Positions 21,601 through 33,411 of a stretch of 64,000 nucleotides of DNA are shown piece after piece; the stretch's first letter is position 1; each line of letters starts with the position of its first letter. Source of the stretch: Cordylochernes scorpioides (lineage: Eukaryota; Arthropoda; Arachnida; Pseudoscorpiones; Chernetidae); assembly GCA_030710605.1 (NCBI GenBank), contig CP092874.1:46158443-46222442 (forward strand), given 5' to 3'. Position numbers and translations under genes: made by a program. Under the pieces are notes generated by a model. That model did not search any database, was not told where the DNA came from, and saw nothing but the letters and a program-made list of their open reading frames with translations.

Positions 21601-22115
21601 CATGGATTCATCTTCATATGGATTTAGCTGCACATTTTATAGTATAAAATATTTAATGATTATAGATATGCATACACTAAATGTCTTTTTCTTTCTTATC
21701 CCCATTTAATCATATCAGGGTGTCAAGCCTTAAATGCTTGTGAATTCAATGGTGTCTGCTGGAAATTAATTGAGATCTTCAAAAGAGATTTGGCAACCAT
21801 AATGATTAGATGAAGTAGAATATGTCTGCTTTTGTGATTAAGACTGGGAGTACTACTCAGTAACAGGACGACGAGGTACAGACGCCATGTGTAGCCGCTC
21901 GTAACATGGAGTACAAAAGCTGCTCATCCTGTATCCCTGGATCAGGAGCCCTTAAAGAGTAATATCAGCAGGGCTAGCTGAGCCCAGTTTTTTTAGCAAG
22001 CGTGTTACTGCTCTCCCTCCTCCTTTTCCATTCGCGCTTGGGGCCGGCAAAGGTGGAATTTTACGCTAAATGTGATGGTTGGAAGTTAAAATACTTAGGA
22101 ATACAACTCAAATGG

Positions 22116-22320
22116 TATCATAAACGAGCTAAGAAAAATATTCTACACATTTAGTATATGGACAGAAATCACAACTGATACTGGAAGTCAGTTTATTTCA
22201 GAAGAATTCAAAGAATTCTGCAAGGATAATAACATTAAACACAATCACACGGTAATGCCTTATCATCCAGAATATAACGGTATAGTTGAAAGAGCTATAC
22301 AAACATTTAAAACCTTCTAG
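22116..22320 (+). pseudogene. Gypsy integrase core fragment
   Basis: The frame reads TEITTDTGSQFISEEFKEFC, then HTVMPYHPEYNGIVERAIQT and FKTF, then a stop. These are the second Asp (TDTGSQF) and the Glu (VERA) of the retroviral-type integrase core. The first Asp block and all of pol upstream are missing. It probably belongs to the same gypsy as 21180-21600, with a large internal deletion. Confidence 0.82.
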
Positions 22321-22534
22321 ATTTTCTATTTCCACAGTGTAAATAAGTTACTATTTGTTGATGTATAACATTTGAACTGTAGAATTAGCACAAAAAAGGA
22401 TCTAATATCCCTTCAAAGAAAGTATGCCTTTATTATAAAAAGGTTGCAATATATCTTATATTGAATATAAAGTAGATTCATGAATAAAAGATACATATAA
22501 GAAAGTACAAAATAGATAGGTTTCACTTATGCAC

Positions 22535-22740
22535 ACATTGACAAAACTTAAGGAAGTTGTACTTTTAGCATGTATATTGGGATTCAGACAATAACTCTTT
22601 AAAAGCTATTTGATACACAAAGACCTTTATTGAAGACACACGAGATAACGAAGTGTATACAAATTGCTTCTATTTCCAAAAAAAAAAGACAACTGGGCTA
22701 CCTTATAAACTCTCCACTTTCTTAATTTTTGTCCATGAGT
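22535..22740 (-). repeat. Dispersed repeat, second copy at 39966-40170
   Basis: It shares gacaaaacttaaggaagttg with the 40-kb copy, then a common block through cagacaataactct and gacctttattgaagacaca. On the minus strand aataaaggtc would be a polyadenylation signal. It may be a solo LTR. Boundaries are uncertain. Confidence 0.5.
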
Positions 22741-22748
22741 ATATATAT

Positions 22749-23083
22749 CCTTTATATATATAAAAATGAAATCCAAAATCGATGTTTGCTATCGCGTTGC
22801 GCAAAATCTACAGAATGAATCATTGTGAAATTTCGCATGTAGGTAGCTGAAGATTTCGTTCAACATATAGGCTATTAAAAAAAACTAAAAAGGTTAATGT
22901 GCTTTTTTTTAATGTAAAACCAAAAAGCGTTAATTCCACCCTTTTACCGCTTGACGCCGCACTGGTCGCGACGATAAATGAATTTGATTGGTTAATAATT
23001 TTATACTTAGTTTGTTAGTTTGTTTACACGATAAATGTGTTTTGAAAGGTAAGATTATCCAATCGACGTGAAACTTCAGGAAG

Positions 23084-23118
<35 letters not shown>

Positions 23119-23718
23119 CTATACTACTGGGAAGGTTTCTGGTTTGAATTTGATTTGAAATAAATATTCGTTGCAATTTTATTTGCAAATTTTCTACCTT
23201 CACTCGCAAGCAGCGCCTCTCGCGGTATCTAGTGAAATTATATCTATAAATTTTTAAAATGCTGAAATGTGTTCCAAGTATAATGAATATAACATTTAAT
23301 TTGAGGATTTAGTAATATAATATTACAATGACGTTGTAAAAACAATTGGCTTTTCAATATTAATATATATTTGAAGAAAATATATTATTTAAATTATATT
23401 AAATTTTTCAAAAAAAGTATGTTTTGTTCTTCATTGGAAAATGGGTGCCGTTGCCACGTTAGTCACCTGGAAACGAACCAGAATTTGATCGAATATTCCA
23501 AGGGTCCAGGGGGGACCGCAGGGAGGTGTGGTCGGACTTCTCCCCCCCTCCCCAAAAAAGTATGTGTTTCAAAAATATATTTAACGCATACAACAATATT
23601 TATATACGTTTATAAATCTATATAACGGTGCATTGGGTGTTTTCTAGAATATTTTTAACAAATGTTCGTTAGGGCAAACTTTACCCAGGTAAAAACCGGG
23701 CGAAGCCGGGTACATTCG
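22749..23718 (+). mobile_element. Helitron-like non-autonomous element
   Basis: The left edge is TCctttatatatataaaaatga, the usual look of Helitron 5' ends. The right edge is aaaccgggcgaagccgggta, a GC hairpin, then cattcgCTAA. No Rep/helicase coding is present. It contains a (TA)n run at 23086-23116. Confidence 0.5.
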
Positions 23719-23894
23719 CTAAATACAGTTATTTACAAATTTTTGTTTGTGGCAATATACTTTCCTTCAACTTCAAATTAACGAGTGAACCAATTAATAA
23801 CGATTTTATTAACTTATCGAGTATTTTTCGGAAGAGACCGGGAAATTTTCAAATTATAGAGAATATAGACAAGTATAGATTCAGTAGGGATTGG

Positions 23895-23976
23895 ATGTTT
23901 GCTAGAGTCTTTTTAACAATTGTTCGTTTAGTAAACTTTTACTCGGGTAAAAACCGGCCGAAGCCGGGAACATATA
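23895..23976 (+). repeat. Second Helitron-like 3' end, diverged
   Basis: It repeats 23640-23718 (ttttaacaa-tgttcgtt ... gggtaaaaaccgg-cgaagccggg) but lacks the CTAR end. It is cut by the left end of LTR element A within a short TA run. Confidence 0.5.
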
Positions 23977-24054
23977 TATCGTAATTTAAACAATGTGATA
24001 TGTGAGTAATAAAGTATGACGTCTTTTCTAGTCATCTCAAAGTGACACCAGCTT

Positions 24055-25029
24055 TTATTAAATCAATACTACTCTATGCGGCCCCTGTGTGGGCTTGGGA
24101 CAATACCGATATTATAGACCAAATACAGAATACGTTTATCAAAAACTTTCTGAATCTGCCCTGATATATACCGGGGTATATTGTAAGGTTGGAAACAGGC
24201 AGATTATCTCCGACTTTTACAACGATCAAACTAATTATGAAATATTTCATTAGATTACAGGAAATGGAAGAAAATAGACTACCTAAGCTATGCTGGAATA
24301 GATTGAAGGAAATTTCCTTAATGACAAAAAAACCTATAGGATTCTGTAAAAATATCATGGATATCATCAATCATTGTGGACTCACACGGCTAAACCTTAG
24401 GTTAAATTATGATGACATACAGATCGAACTACCGAATATACTAAAAATAAAAATTGAACAGCTATTGCAGCAAGATCTGGCAAAATTATCTCTTACGAAA
24501 ACATACTCAAACTATAGGTTACTTTATGTTTCATTCATTCCAGAACATTATTTTTCATGCAATCTGTCCTCAGCTTTAGTGAGTTTTATTGCACAGATCA
24601 GGATAATATCAACATTGATCAAAGAAAATCATATCTACGTAATTAAGAAAGAAGATTTGTACTGTAAGTTATGCGGAGGTCAGATAACCGATGAGATAAA
24701 CCATTTTACTGCCGAGTGCGGAGATCTGGAAGGTGAGAGAAAAAAGATCCTGAAAAGTCTTCCTAGACCACATTTGAACTCATTAAAGACAATAAAAACT
24801 GTTTCAGATAAGAAAAGTTGGGCAATAGAACTGTTCAACTACCAAAAATCGGTTGTAAATAAAATTGCACTCGTGGAAGAGAGAAGAACAGGGGCACAAT
24901 CAAAATATTTGCCATACTTTAATTGTAAATACTCCATCTCTCCTTTTTCTCTTGTGTTGAATATTGTCAGTAATTCAAAGGCGAATCTCTACAGGGCAAG
25001 ATGCCCTAATAAAGCTGTTTTGTTGTTGT
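24055..25029 (+). mobile_element. 5'-truncated LINE inside LTR1 of element A
   Basis: TSD tgacaccagctt at 24043-24054 and 25030-25041. The sequence is almost the same as 4837-5811, so it is the same subfamily. It ends taataaagctg plus (TTG)n. The insertion postdates element A. Confidence 0.93.
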
Positions 25030-25103
25030 TGACACCAGCTTGCCACCGGACACCCGAGGGATCCAGGGAGGGACAAAAAAGGGGGCGTTGGTCCGGATGT
25101 TGA
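24189..25103 (+). pseudogene. LINE RT C-terminal part (truncated copy)
   Basis: A continuous 304-codon frame begins inside the RT thumb ('METGRLSPTFTTIKLIMKYF') and includes the CKLCGGQITDEINHFTAEC knuckle near residue 165. It runs past the natural end into the LTR. The YADD box is absent through 5' truncation. Unlike the 4-5 kb copy, it lacks the one-base deletion and so shows the intact tail frame. Confidence 0.82.
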
Positions 25104-25455
25104 CAGTTAGTCAGGTTACAGTGGATATTTTCGGACAGGCTCGCTGAGTCTAGGTCCGTTGTCATCTCACGGCGGCCCTCGTTGCCGCCGTTTTGGCTCC
25201 TCTCTGCCCCCACGGCTTCATGTAGGACGCCGAGCTTTCCTCAGTTAATCCTCAACTTTCCCCTGGTCCTGGTTGCCACGTGAGACGTACTTGGAGAGCG
25301 TCTTTTGATCCCAAACTTTGTTCTTACTGTCCCGTGCGGACTTCCCACTCTGCACGCCTTGCCACTCAACCCCGACTGCTTCTAACTCACTTGTTGGCTT
25401 ACCCGGGTTTACGACAGTAGACCCGTATAAGTCGACAGGAATATGATGGCGGACA

Positions 25456-25780
25456 GTGGACAAAGGACTATGGACGAGGACGGGGGAACACTACGTGGAC
25501 GCTTCTGAGTTGCCCGCCACTTTCATCCGGCCCAGCTTGGCCAACTTTGTAAACCAACTCACCGAGGCCCTCCAAGAAGTGACGGTGTCACGTGCCTATG
25601 CCTCGCCTATGGCACCTTACGACGGGACTTATCCGGCGAAAAACTTTTTCCGGCAACTGTAAGCCGTGCGGATCGACATCGTTTACAGGTCTGGGAGGCT
25701 CCACGAGCTTCTTAAAGGTGAGCCCCTGTCGCTCTTCAATGAGCTCAACTCAGCCTCCCGATCCTATTACCAGAACAAAC
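25456..25780 (+). pseudogene. Element A gag-like ORF
   Basis: The frame from 25456 reads 'PSLANFVNQLTEALQEVTVS', then YDGTYPAKNFFRQL and a stop at 25660. After the stop the same frame has 'RLHELLKGEPLSLFNELNSA'. 'Y-D/N-G...FF' and 'L.GEPLSLFNEL' resemble gag capsid motifs of gypsy-type elements. Element C has a matching AYDGDGAATHFF on its sense strand. No knuckle, protease or RT follows. The alignment is by eye only. Confidence 0.5.
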
Positions 25781-25859
25781 ATTTTATTTCTTTAATATTA
25801 TTATATTTTCTTTTATTTTTCATATCATTTTATTTGCTTTATTTTATATCTTTAATTAT

Positions 25860-28800
25860 CATTGTGTGTTTTACTACTTTTACATTATTTTAACCCCCAT
25901 GTGAAATATTTTCCTAAATTAGAATGTCATCTTTTAATGTTACCCTTATCTTTATTACAATCATCTTTGTCAATGCCATCTATTTTTAAAATCAATCAAG
26001 CTATCCCTCTTTTTATATTTGTATGCTATATTTCTTTATTTTATTTTTCTATTCCTCAACCACTCAGCCATTATAAACCCCACCATTATTATAAATATTT
26101 TATGTTACTATTATCATTAGTCATTATTAGTCCTAGAATTATCAACCCCTCATCAATCATTTATATTATTAAATTTCGAGTATTTTTCCATCTCTGTCAT
26201 CATATATAGATTTTAAAACTTTATAAATTCAAGCTTTTTAAACATCATTTGAGTGTATTTCAACGGTATAATATTTTTTTATTACCTTAAGAACGTCTTA
26301 TTTCTTATATCATTGTTTTTAATTAGATTATTATTTTTGTTTCATATTGACGCCTCTCTCTATCTCTATCTCCCAAACCTATCTTCCTATATCACTTATT
26401 CACACCTCCTTAACCCACTTCCTCTCAACCTCATAGTCTCCCATAGAGTTTCCTGTTGCCATCCATTTTTTTTATTAATTCATCTATTGGACCATCCTTC
26501 CTCGGTATACAATTCCCGATATCTAGTTCAGGAAATCCAAAGATTCTTTCTTTTTTTATCCATCACCCGACAACATCATTCATTACATTCAACAATGTCG
26601 GGTTGTTCAATCATCAATGGCAAACAGTACCCTTTACCTTTCACAATCCTCACCTTTCATATTTCCCTCAGTCAAGAATCTCCTGCTCGCCAACCAAACT
26701 TTATTATTATTTTTTTTAAATTATTTTTTATTCAACCAGCTGGCTCAACCTTCCTCGCTGTACATTCCCCAACAGTAAGCTCAGGCGACCAGTTCGAGTT
26801 ATTTTTTTTCTCTCAATGCTTGGATCATCATTACAACCATCATTTTTACATTTTATTACTTTTTTTTTTCATTTTCATCCGAGCTCAATCATCATTGGCA
26901 ACAGAGCAACTCTTGACTCCACCTTTCCCATTTCACCACTTTCAACTTACCTACCTCCCCTGTCTGATCTAATGTTGATTATGGAAAGTCTTGGGAGTTC
27001 GGTCAATGAAAACAATACCTCACTTACACAGGCACGTATTGCATTGCCGAACGCCATTGCAAGAATCGACTCAAACCTCCTCTCTTTTTACCACTGCGTC
27101 ACTCTAAACCTTCAGATATCCATTATAAGTTTACTTATAACATTTTACTATTTTTGATAAGTTCGTTTTCCTTTTTCTCTCTCTCACCATGTGAGATGTC
27201 TCTGAAATTATAATTATGAAAAATAAAAAACAAACCCTAATAGCATTTCAATTTATTTTGCTGTATATAATGATTCAAATTCATCTTCACATATTTTTGA
27301 TCTTTCAAAATTTTTAAATTCTAAATTCTTTATTTACCTTTTTGACTTTTCCAAACATCGTATAATTTTCGTTTATAAGCATTGCATCACTTGGGGAACA
27401 CACTAACCTAAATACTTACTATATTTTTTTAATCTTACTCATTTATATTTTTACGATCCTTGATGTGTGCCATTCCATATTTTAGAATCAATCCAAATAT
27501 ATTTGAATATATTTATTTTCCATTATGATATTTCTCTTTTTCTTTCTCCCTAAACAGCTAAAACTATTAGCCAACCTATTTAAACATCACCTGGAACCTT
27601 ATATTCTTTGACATCAGTTTTTTTAATTTTCCATAGCCTACGTCTAAGATAATTTAACTTTAAAAATTTTATTTTAACAGTGACGCCTTTCTACCAACTG
27701 TCCCTCTTCATATCTTGATCCTTCCAACTCTGCCTTCCATACTTCTCTCGTCTCTTGATCCTTAGGCCTTCGTTCTAACCACCCTTCGTCCATCGCAGAG
27801 TTCCTGTTCGCCGACCATTTTTTTTTTGTTATTGATTTGTCCCAGTGGACTACTCCTTCCTTGCCATCATATCCTGATACGTCTCTTGACCTCACGGACA
27901 ATACAGCAGCTACATTATTCATTTTGTCTCCTCTCTAATTGTAAATACGCTGCTGTATCACCTCATAAGCATAAATAAATAAATAAATATCCTGATGGCG
28001 TTTTCAGGAAAATCCATGGCTTATTATTATTTTTTTATTTACACCCGGGTCACCATCCCAGCATTCTTCATTTCGTTCTTTTTTCCTCAAACCCGGGTTC
28101 AATCAATCAATGGCAACAGTCGAACCCTGTTTACACAATCTACCTCCATGCTCCAACCTCTTCCACGGTTCCTGAGATTCCTGCTCGTCAACAATTTTTT
28201 TAATGATTCATTGACCTGGTACACTCTTCCTCCCCATGTTAACTCCACACGGAGAGCTTGGGTAACCAGCGAGATATTTTTTTCTCACGCTCGACCCATC
28301 GCCATCATCAGCATGATGCGCCCCCTCATTTTTCTTTTACTTTTATTTTTTATCTGGTCGAGCTCAATCACCGACAGCAGCGCAGCTCTTTAGCCTCCAT
28401 CTCTTTTTAACCTCTCTCAGCCAGCTTTTCTTTCCCATATTCTCCCATTACCTACCTCTTCTTCGATCTTCACGCCTTTTGCCCATCTGATCTGATACTA
28501 CTTACAGGGTATCTTGATATTTCTGATCCCTGCAAACAATACTTCGCTTCTAAGCTCGTATTGCAGGGCAGGGCTCCTGAGATGTCCTTTGCAGAAACCA
28601 ATTCAGACCCTCTTCCTTTATTCTTCACTGCGTCACTGCCTATCCCAAACCTTTTGCCTAAGTCAATTTTCCTTTATATTTTATATTACTTTTTTATCTC
28701 TACTTCTCCTCGTTCCTGTATTACATCTCTGAAACTTTGTTTTGGATACCTATTGCACCTTAAGTAACAAAAAACTGTAAATAGTATACAAAATTTATCC

Positions 28801-29004
28801 TTCCTATGTACTCCTTATATATTTATTTTTGTAGTTTTATAATATTATATCAGTGTGTCACCACTACTCTCCCCTTTATCTTTATTTTCATTCCAGTAAC
28901 TAATTTGTGCCCCAAATTATTTCCTATTTAATAGGTTTGCTAGCTTTTCGCTCCATTTTATTTCACTCCCCTAATCAAACCTTTCTCACCGGTGGCACAT
29001 TCTA
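25860..29004 (+). repeat. Pyrimidine-rich repeated modules of element A
   Basis: About 3.1 kb, T+C rich on plus, with recurring phrases: cctgttcgcca / cctgctcgcca, ccttcctcgctrta, atcatcattggcaacag and aatacctcgct-acaca. At least three diverged module copies occur (about 26440-27060, 27660-27960, 28010-28620). The terminal block ctaatttgtgcc(c)caaatta leads to the purine tract. The same phrases and order occur in element B at 60120-61220. Open frames here are by-products of the composition. Confidence 0.7.
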
Positions 29005-29392
29005 TCGTAATTTAAAGAATGTGATATGTAAGTAATAAAGTATGAAGTATTTTCTAGTCATCTCAAAGTGACACCAGCTTGCCACTGGACACCCGGGGGA
29101 TCCAGGGAGGGACAAAAAAGGGGCGTTGGTCCGGATGTTAACAGTTAGTTAGGTTACAGTGGATATTTTCGGACAGGCGGCTCAGTGCTAGGTCTCACGG
29201 CGGCCCTCGTGGCCGACGTTTTGGCTCCTCTCTGCCCCCGCGGCTTCATGCAGGACGCCGAGCTTTCCTTTGTTAATTCTCAAATTTCTCTGGTTCTGGT
29301 GTCACTTGAGACGTGCTGGGTGAGCGTCTTTTGATCCCAAACTTTGTCCTTACTGTCCCGTGCGGACTTCCCACTCTGCACGCCTTGCCACT

Positions 29393-29622
29393 TGTGTTAA
29401 TTTGAGTTGAGTTAAAAAGATAACCCGTTTTATATCATTATTTTATTTAAGATCCAATTTAAAAACAGGAAAGAACAAAAAATATTATAAACTTCTTGTT
29501 TACAATTTACAAGTTAGAAGAAGTTTATAATATTTTTTGTTCTTTCCTGTTTTTAAATTGGATTTTAAATAAAATAATGATATAAAAAGGGTTATCTTTT
29601 TAACTCAACCCAAATTAACACA
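29393..29622 (+). repeat. 5' LTR of inner copia, a complete inverted repeat
   Basis: The 230-bp LTR is a hairpin: arms 29393-29497 and 29518-29622 (105 bp each) match with three mismatches around a 20-base spacer. It starts tgtgttaatttg and ends caaattaacaca. It could be an inverted duplication of an originally shorter LTR. The 3' LTR is lost, so the ancestral form cannot be read here. Confidence 0.88.
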
Positions 29623-29805
29623 ATTGGTAGCAGAGTCCGTGGTTTTTTGAATATTTTAATAAAAGGAAATAATAGCAAAAGACTTAAGCCTAATCGGTAT
29701 TTTTGCGTTAAGCAAAATATTTTTTTTTGTCTAGAGAAAATCTTCAACAAAATATTGTTTTTCATTTTAATATTCAATATAAACTAAAAATTGTTGGAAA
29801 ATAAA

Positions 29806-30400
29806 ATGAACGAAATACCAATTGCAAAATTTGATGGTGATAATTTTCCAAGTTGGAAATATAGGGTTAGAATCGATTTTAGAAAGCCAAAGATTTGATC
29901 AATCTTTTGATTGAAGATCCTCCAGGAGAAGAATCAGAAAGACAAAAATGGAAAATAAAAGACTCACAAGCAAAAGGTACTATAACTTGTGCCATGACAG
30001 ATTTTCAGGTTTCATTAATTCTCACATGCAAAACATCAAAACAAATATGGGCATCCTTAACCAAAAAATATGAAGGAGGCATTAAAAAGAAAAGTATTGA
30101 GGCACGTGGGGGGGGGGGGGGGGGGGGGGGGGGGGGATAATGATTCTCGTCTTCGGATGTATCCTGAAGAAAGTTGGAAAGACTACCTTCATAGATCAGA
30201 AAAATTATTAGAAAATGCCAGAATTATGGGGGAGCCACCATAGATGATGAAGAATTTATCGATTCGGTAATTAAAGGCTTGCCACAAAAATACAATATTA
30301 TTGCCACGCAAATAAATACTATGAATATTCTTACACTTTCAGATATTAAAATCACAGTTTTCCCTGTATCAAGAAAGGTACCATGAAAGATTTTTCATCC
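29806..30400 (+). pseudogene. Inner copia gag with 29-base G run
   Basis: ATG 29806 gives MNEIPIAKFDGDNFPSWKYR, the copia gag start. A frameshift near 29885 moves to the frame of ORF 29895-30140 ('SKQIWASLTKKYEGG'). At 30108-30136 there are 29 consecutive G, replacing expected gag helix codons. After it the frame continues 'YPEESWKDYLHRSEKLLENA'. The G run is probably an assembly or sequencing artefact, or a gap filler. Confidence 0.8.
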
Positions 30401-30464
30401 TCATCTGCATATAAAGCATCACAAAGTGAATCAAAGAAATTTTATCCAAAAATAAATTTAAATA

Positions 30465-30654
30465 TAAACCTGAGTGCTATATCTGTAACAAAATAGGAAA
30501 CAAAGCTAATGACTGCTGGCATAATCTAAAATATAAAGGCAATAATAATAGAAGAGAAGATCTTAACAAACCCAGCGCAAGTAGCTATAAACCTAAATTT
30601 TGAATCAGCAGAAACAAACTGGAAATTCACATAATGAAAAGCCAGCAAATTGTC
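30465..30654 (+). pseudogene. Inner copia zinc knuckle region
   Basis: Reads ECYICNKIGNKANDCWHN. The CCHC spacing CxxCxxxxxxxxxC is present but the His position is Asn. The frame stops at 30601 and is then cut by the LINE. Confidence 0.7.
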
Positions 30655-30669
30655 TGATAGCCAAAAATA

Positions 30670-33396
30670 CAACAACAACAATAGCCTTTATTGGGCACAC
30701 GTGCCATACAGGATTCTCCCTGTAGAACAAAATAAATAAATAACAAATTAGCATCGTAGTTATATACAAATATTGGGTATTGACCTCGACCAATTATCGA
30801 GTTGGATCCGGTGTCTGTGCTAAATATTTTGATTGAGCTGATTTCCAGTATTTATAAAAAGCGAATGCAAAGAGTCTGGATTTTACGACTTTTGCCATTA
30901 AAACATAAGGCGAATTGCTATTATAGCCGGTCTCTTGACGAAGAATTTCTCTCTCTCCTCTTCCATTGCCGTACAGTAGAACATGTAGTGTGGAAAATCG
31001 AGACTAAATTCACCGTTGCATAAGGTGCATTTTATGGTCTTAGTTTTCAATAGTGAAACATGATTAATTCTCTGTACTACAAAAAGGCTTCTTACTTGTA
31101 CAATGATTCTCTTTAAGGTTAGGGGGATATTGTCATTCAGATAGCATTCCATTGTAGGTGATGAATGAAAGTATTTATAGTGAGAGTAGAGTATTGATTT
31201 TCTTATTCTTACATAATCCAGCTGCAAGGACTGATCGGTTGCCGTTCTAAATAATTAGGGGGATGTATCTTTGTAGAATATTGAAGTCTCTACATCCAAC
31301 AAGCCATGAGAAGCCGATGTTATTAAGTAGCTCTGTTAAACTTTTTACCAGTCCGATATTCTGTTTTGAAGAAATTGAAATGTCCCACAAATGTGCCAAA
31401 CAAATTGAAGGTAGCCTGCTGCCGTCCATTTTCAGAATTCTAGTCCAGAATTTTAAAGTTAGTTTTTTTCACTGTGATATCAAGAGAGTTTCTTCCTGTT
31501 TCGGCCCTCAAAATATAGCCCGGAGTATAGCTTGGAAGGCACAGAAAACGTCTGAGAAAGGTATCCTGGATTCTATCTAAGATTAAGGCTTGATCATGTG
31601 CCCAGATTGGAGCCGCATAGAGTAGGACTGTCAAGATCATAGAATCCAACAATTTCATACTTGCATGGAAGGATTTGAGCTTGGACTTCAAAATAATCTC
31701 CCCCACAGCACCCATCGCGGCCATGGTCATGCCTCTATAATTTAAGGCAACTTGAGTGAAAGAAATCGAAGGGGTTAGCGGGTAGCCCAGGTACGTATAT
31801 TTTGATGTAACACTTAAAGGACTTTGACCCCAATACCATCTTTCTGAACGCGCCACCTTTCCCTCCATTACGGAAAACAATTATTCTTGACTTGTTTTCG
31901 TTCAGAGTTAGTAAGTTAGTTTCTAGATAGGTTTTCAGTATATTGATTTTCAATTGAAGGTTTATTTTAGAATCACCAATCAAAACAATATCGTCGGCAT
32001 ATAGGAGGAGGTGTATGTTTCCGAAATTGGGTAAGTATATTCCTGACAACCCCGAGTCATCAAATATTTTAATCAAATCATTAATAAAGAGTAGGAATAG
32101 GCATGGGGATAGTGGGTCACCTTGGAGCACCCCTGAACGAATTTCAATGAATTCAGTGATAGAATTGTTCCAACGAACCGCAGCGGTCATGTCCTTCATA
32201 ATAACATTTAATTAAGTTGACAAATCGGTAATTCAGTTCTATTTTGACTAGTTTTGTCCATAGCAATGCGTGAGGAACCGTGTCAAAAGCTTTTTTTAAG
32301 TCTACGAAGAAGGAGTAACATTTACCTCTTTTCTTCCTTAGGGCAAGTTGAATTACAGATATCAATATGAAAATATGATCTTGACATGAGTGAGCAGATC
32401 TAAAGCCCGCCTGATTCTCTGGGATAATATCATTAGTTTCAATCCATTTGACTAGGCGGGACCTAAGTATTGCTATAAATAGTTTCGCGAAATTGCTCAG
32501 CAGTGAGATTCCGCGGTAGTTGGATGGATTATCAGAATCGCGATTTTTGAAAATCGGATGAATAATAGACTTCGAGAAGGAGGATGGGAATACAGCTGAT
32601 CTTAGTATTCTGTTTTATAGATCCTTTAGTAACAGTAAGTAACTGTGGGGAAGGAGCTTAATTGCTTCGTTCGGTACCTCGTCGATTCCAGCTGCCTTAC
32701 AGTTCTTTAAACGCGAGATTTCTTCTATTATCTCCTTCATTGTAATTTCCGCCAATAAGCCTGTATCCACTGAAAGCGTGTTTAACATAGGAAGGATATA
32801 TTCTGTTGATGTTTCAGATGAGAGTAGTTTGTCGTAAAATCGGTGCCATTCTTGAAGCGAAATGTTTCCTTGAATGAAACTTATTTTTTTATAAATGCTT
32901 ATTGTTTTCCAAAAGTTTTTAGAGTCATGAGTATTGCTTGATAAATTTACATGCAATGATTGGTAGTATATTTTATTTTTACCTCTAATTAATGCAGCAT
33001 ATAATTTCTTTTTTGAAATATAGTTAACACGGTATGTTTCTGTTTTTTTTTATTTCATGTAGATTTTAAGATGGGATTTAGTATTCTTTTTTGTTAGATA
33101 ACATTCTCGATCAAACCAGGGCTTTGAATTTGGGTTCGATGTTTTAGATCTTCTCTGCATCCCCGCTTTGACCATAGTATCAATGATTTTATCAGTTAAA
33201 AGCCTCATTGTACTATCTATTGAGTGATTCCAATTCAGGTGTATTTCATTCAGTGCCTGCGAGAAAAACTGTGAGTTCTCATGTGTCCATCTATAACTTG
33301 TTAAAGGTGTTGGATTTGTATGTCTCGAGTAATTCACCATCGACTGTAATGAAGTAATTCTGCGATCAGAACCGGGCACTATAAAGGCAGACAAGG
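30670..33396 (-). mobile_element. LINE inserted in copia, minus strand
   Basis: TSD tgatagccaaaaata (15 bp) at 30655-30669 and 33397-33411. The 3' end is on the left: on the minus strand it is caataaaggctattg plus (TTG)n, the same tail style as the other LINE copies but a different subfamily. The 5' end is truncated in the linker between endonuclease and RT. Confidence 0.93.
30898..33381 (-). pseudogene. LINE reverse transcriptase, minus strand
   Basis: Blocks in order on the minus strand: 'SNPNSKPWFDRECYLTKKNT' (linker, near 33120), 'LKNCKAAGIDEVPNEAIKLL' (near 32690), 'FFVDLKKAFDTVPHALL' (near 32290), 'RSGVLQGDPLSPCLFLLFIN' (near 32120), 'LLLYADDIVLIGDSKI' (near 31990, catalytic), 'KLLDSMILTVLLYAAPIWAH' (near 31620) and the tail CTLCNGEF...H...C (near 31015). 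Stops and frameshifts occur at about 32615, 32200, 31870 and 31440. Confidence 0.88.
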
Positions 33397-33411
33397 TGAT
33401 AGCCAAAAATA

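Noticed and set aside
26253-26972. 239-codon plus ORF in element A
   Set aside because: A low-complexity Leu/Phe/Ser/Ile translation of pyrimidine-rich modules. The frame is not kept in the matching modules of element B.
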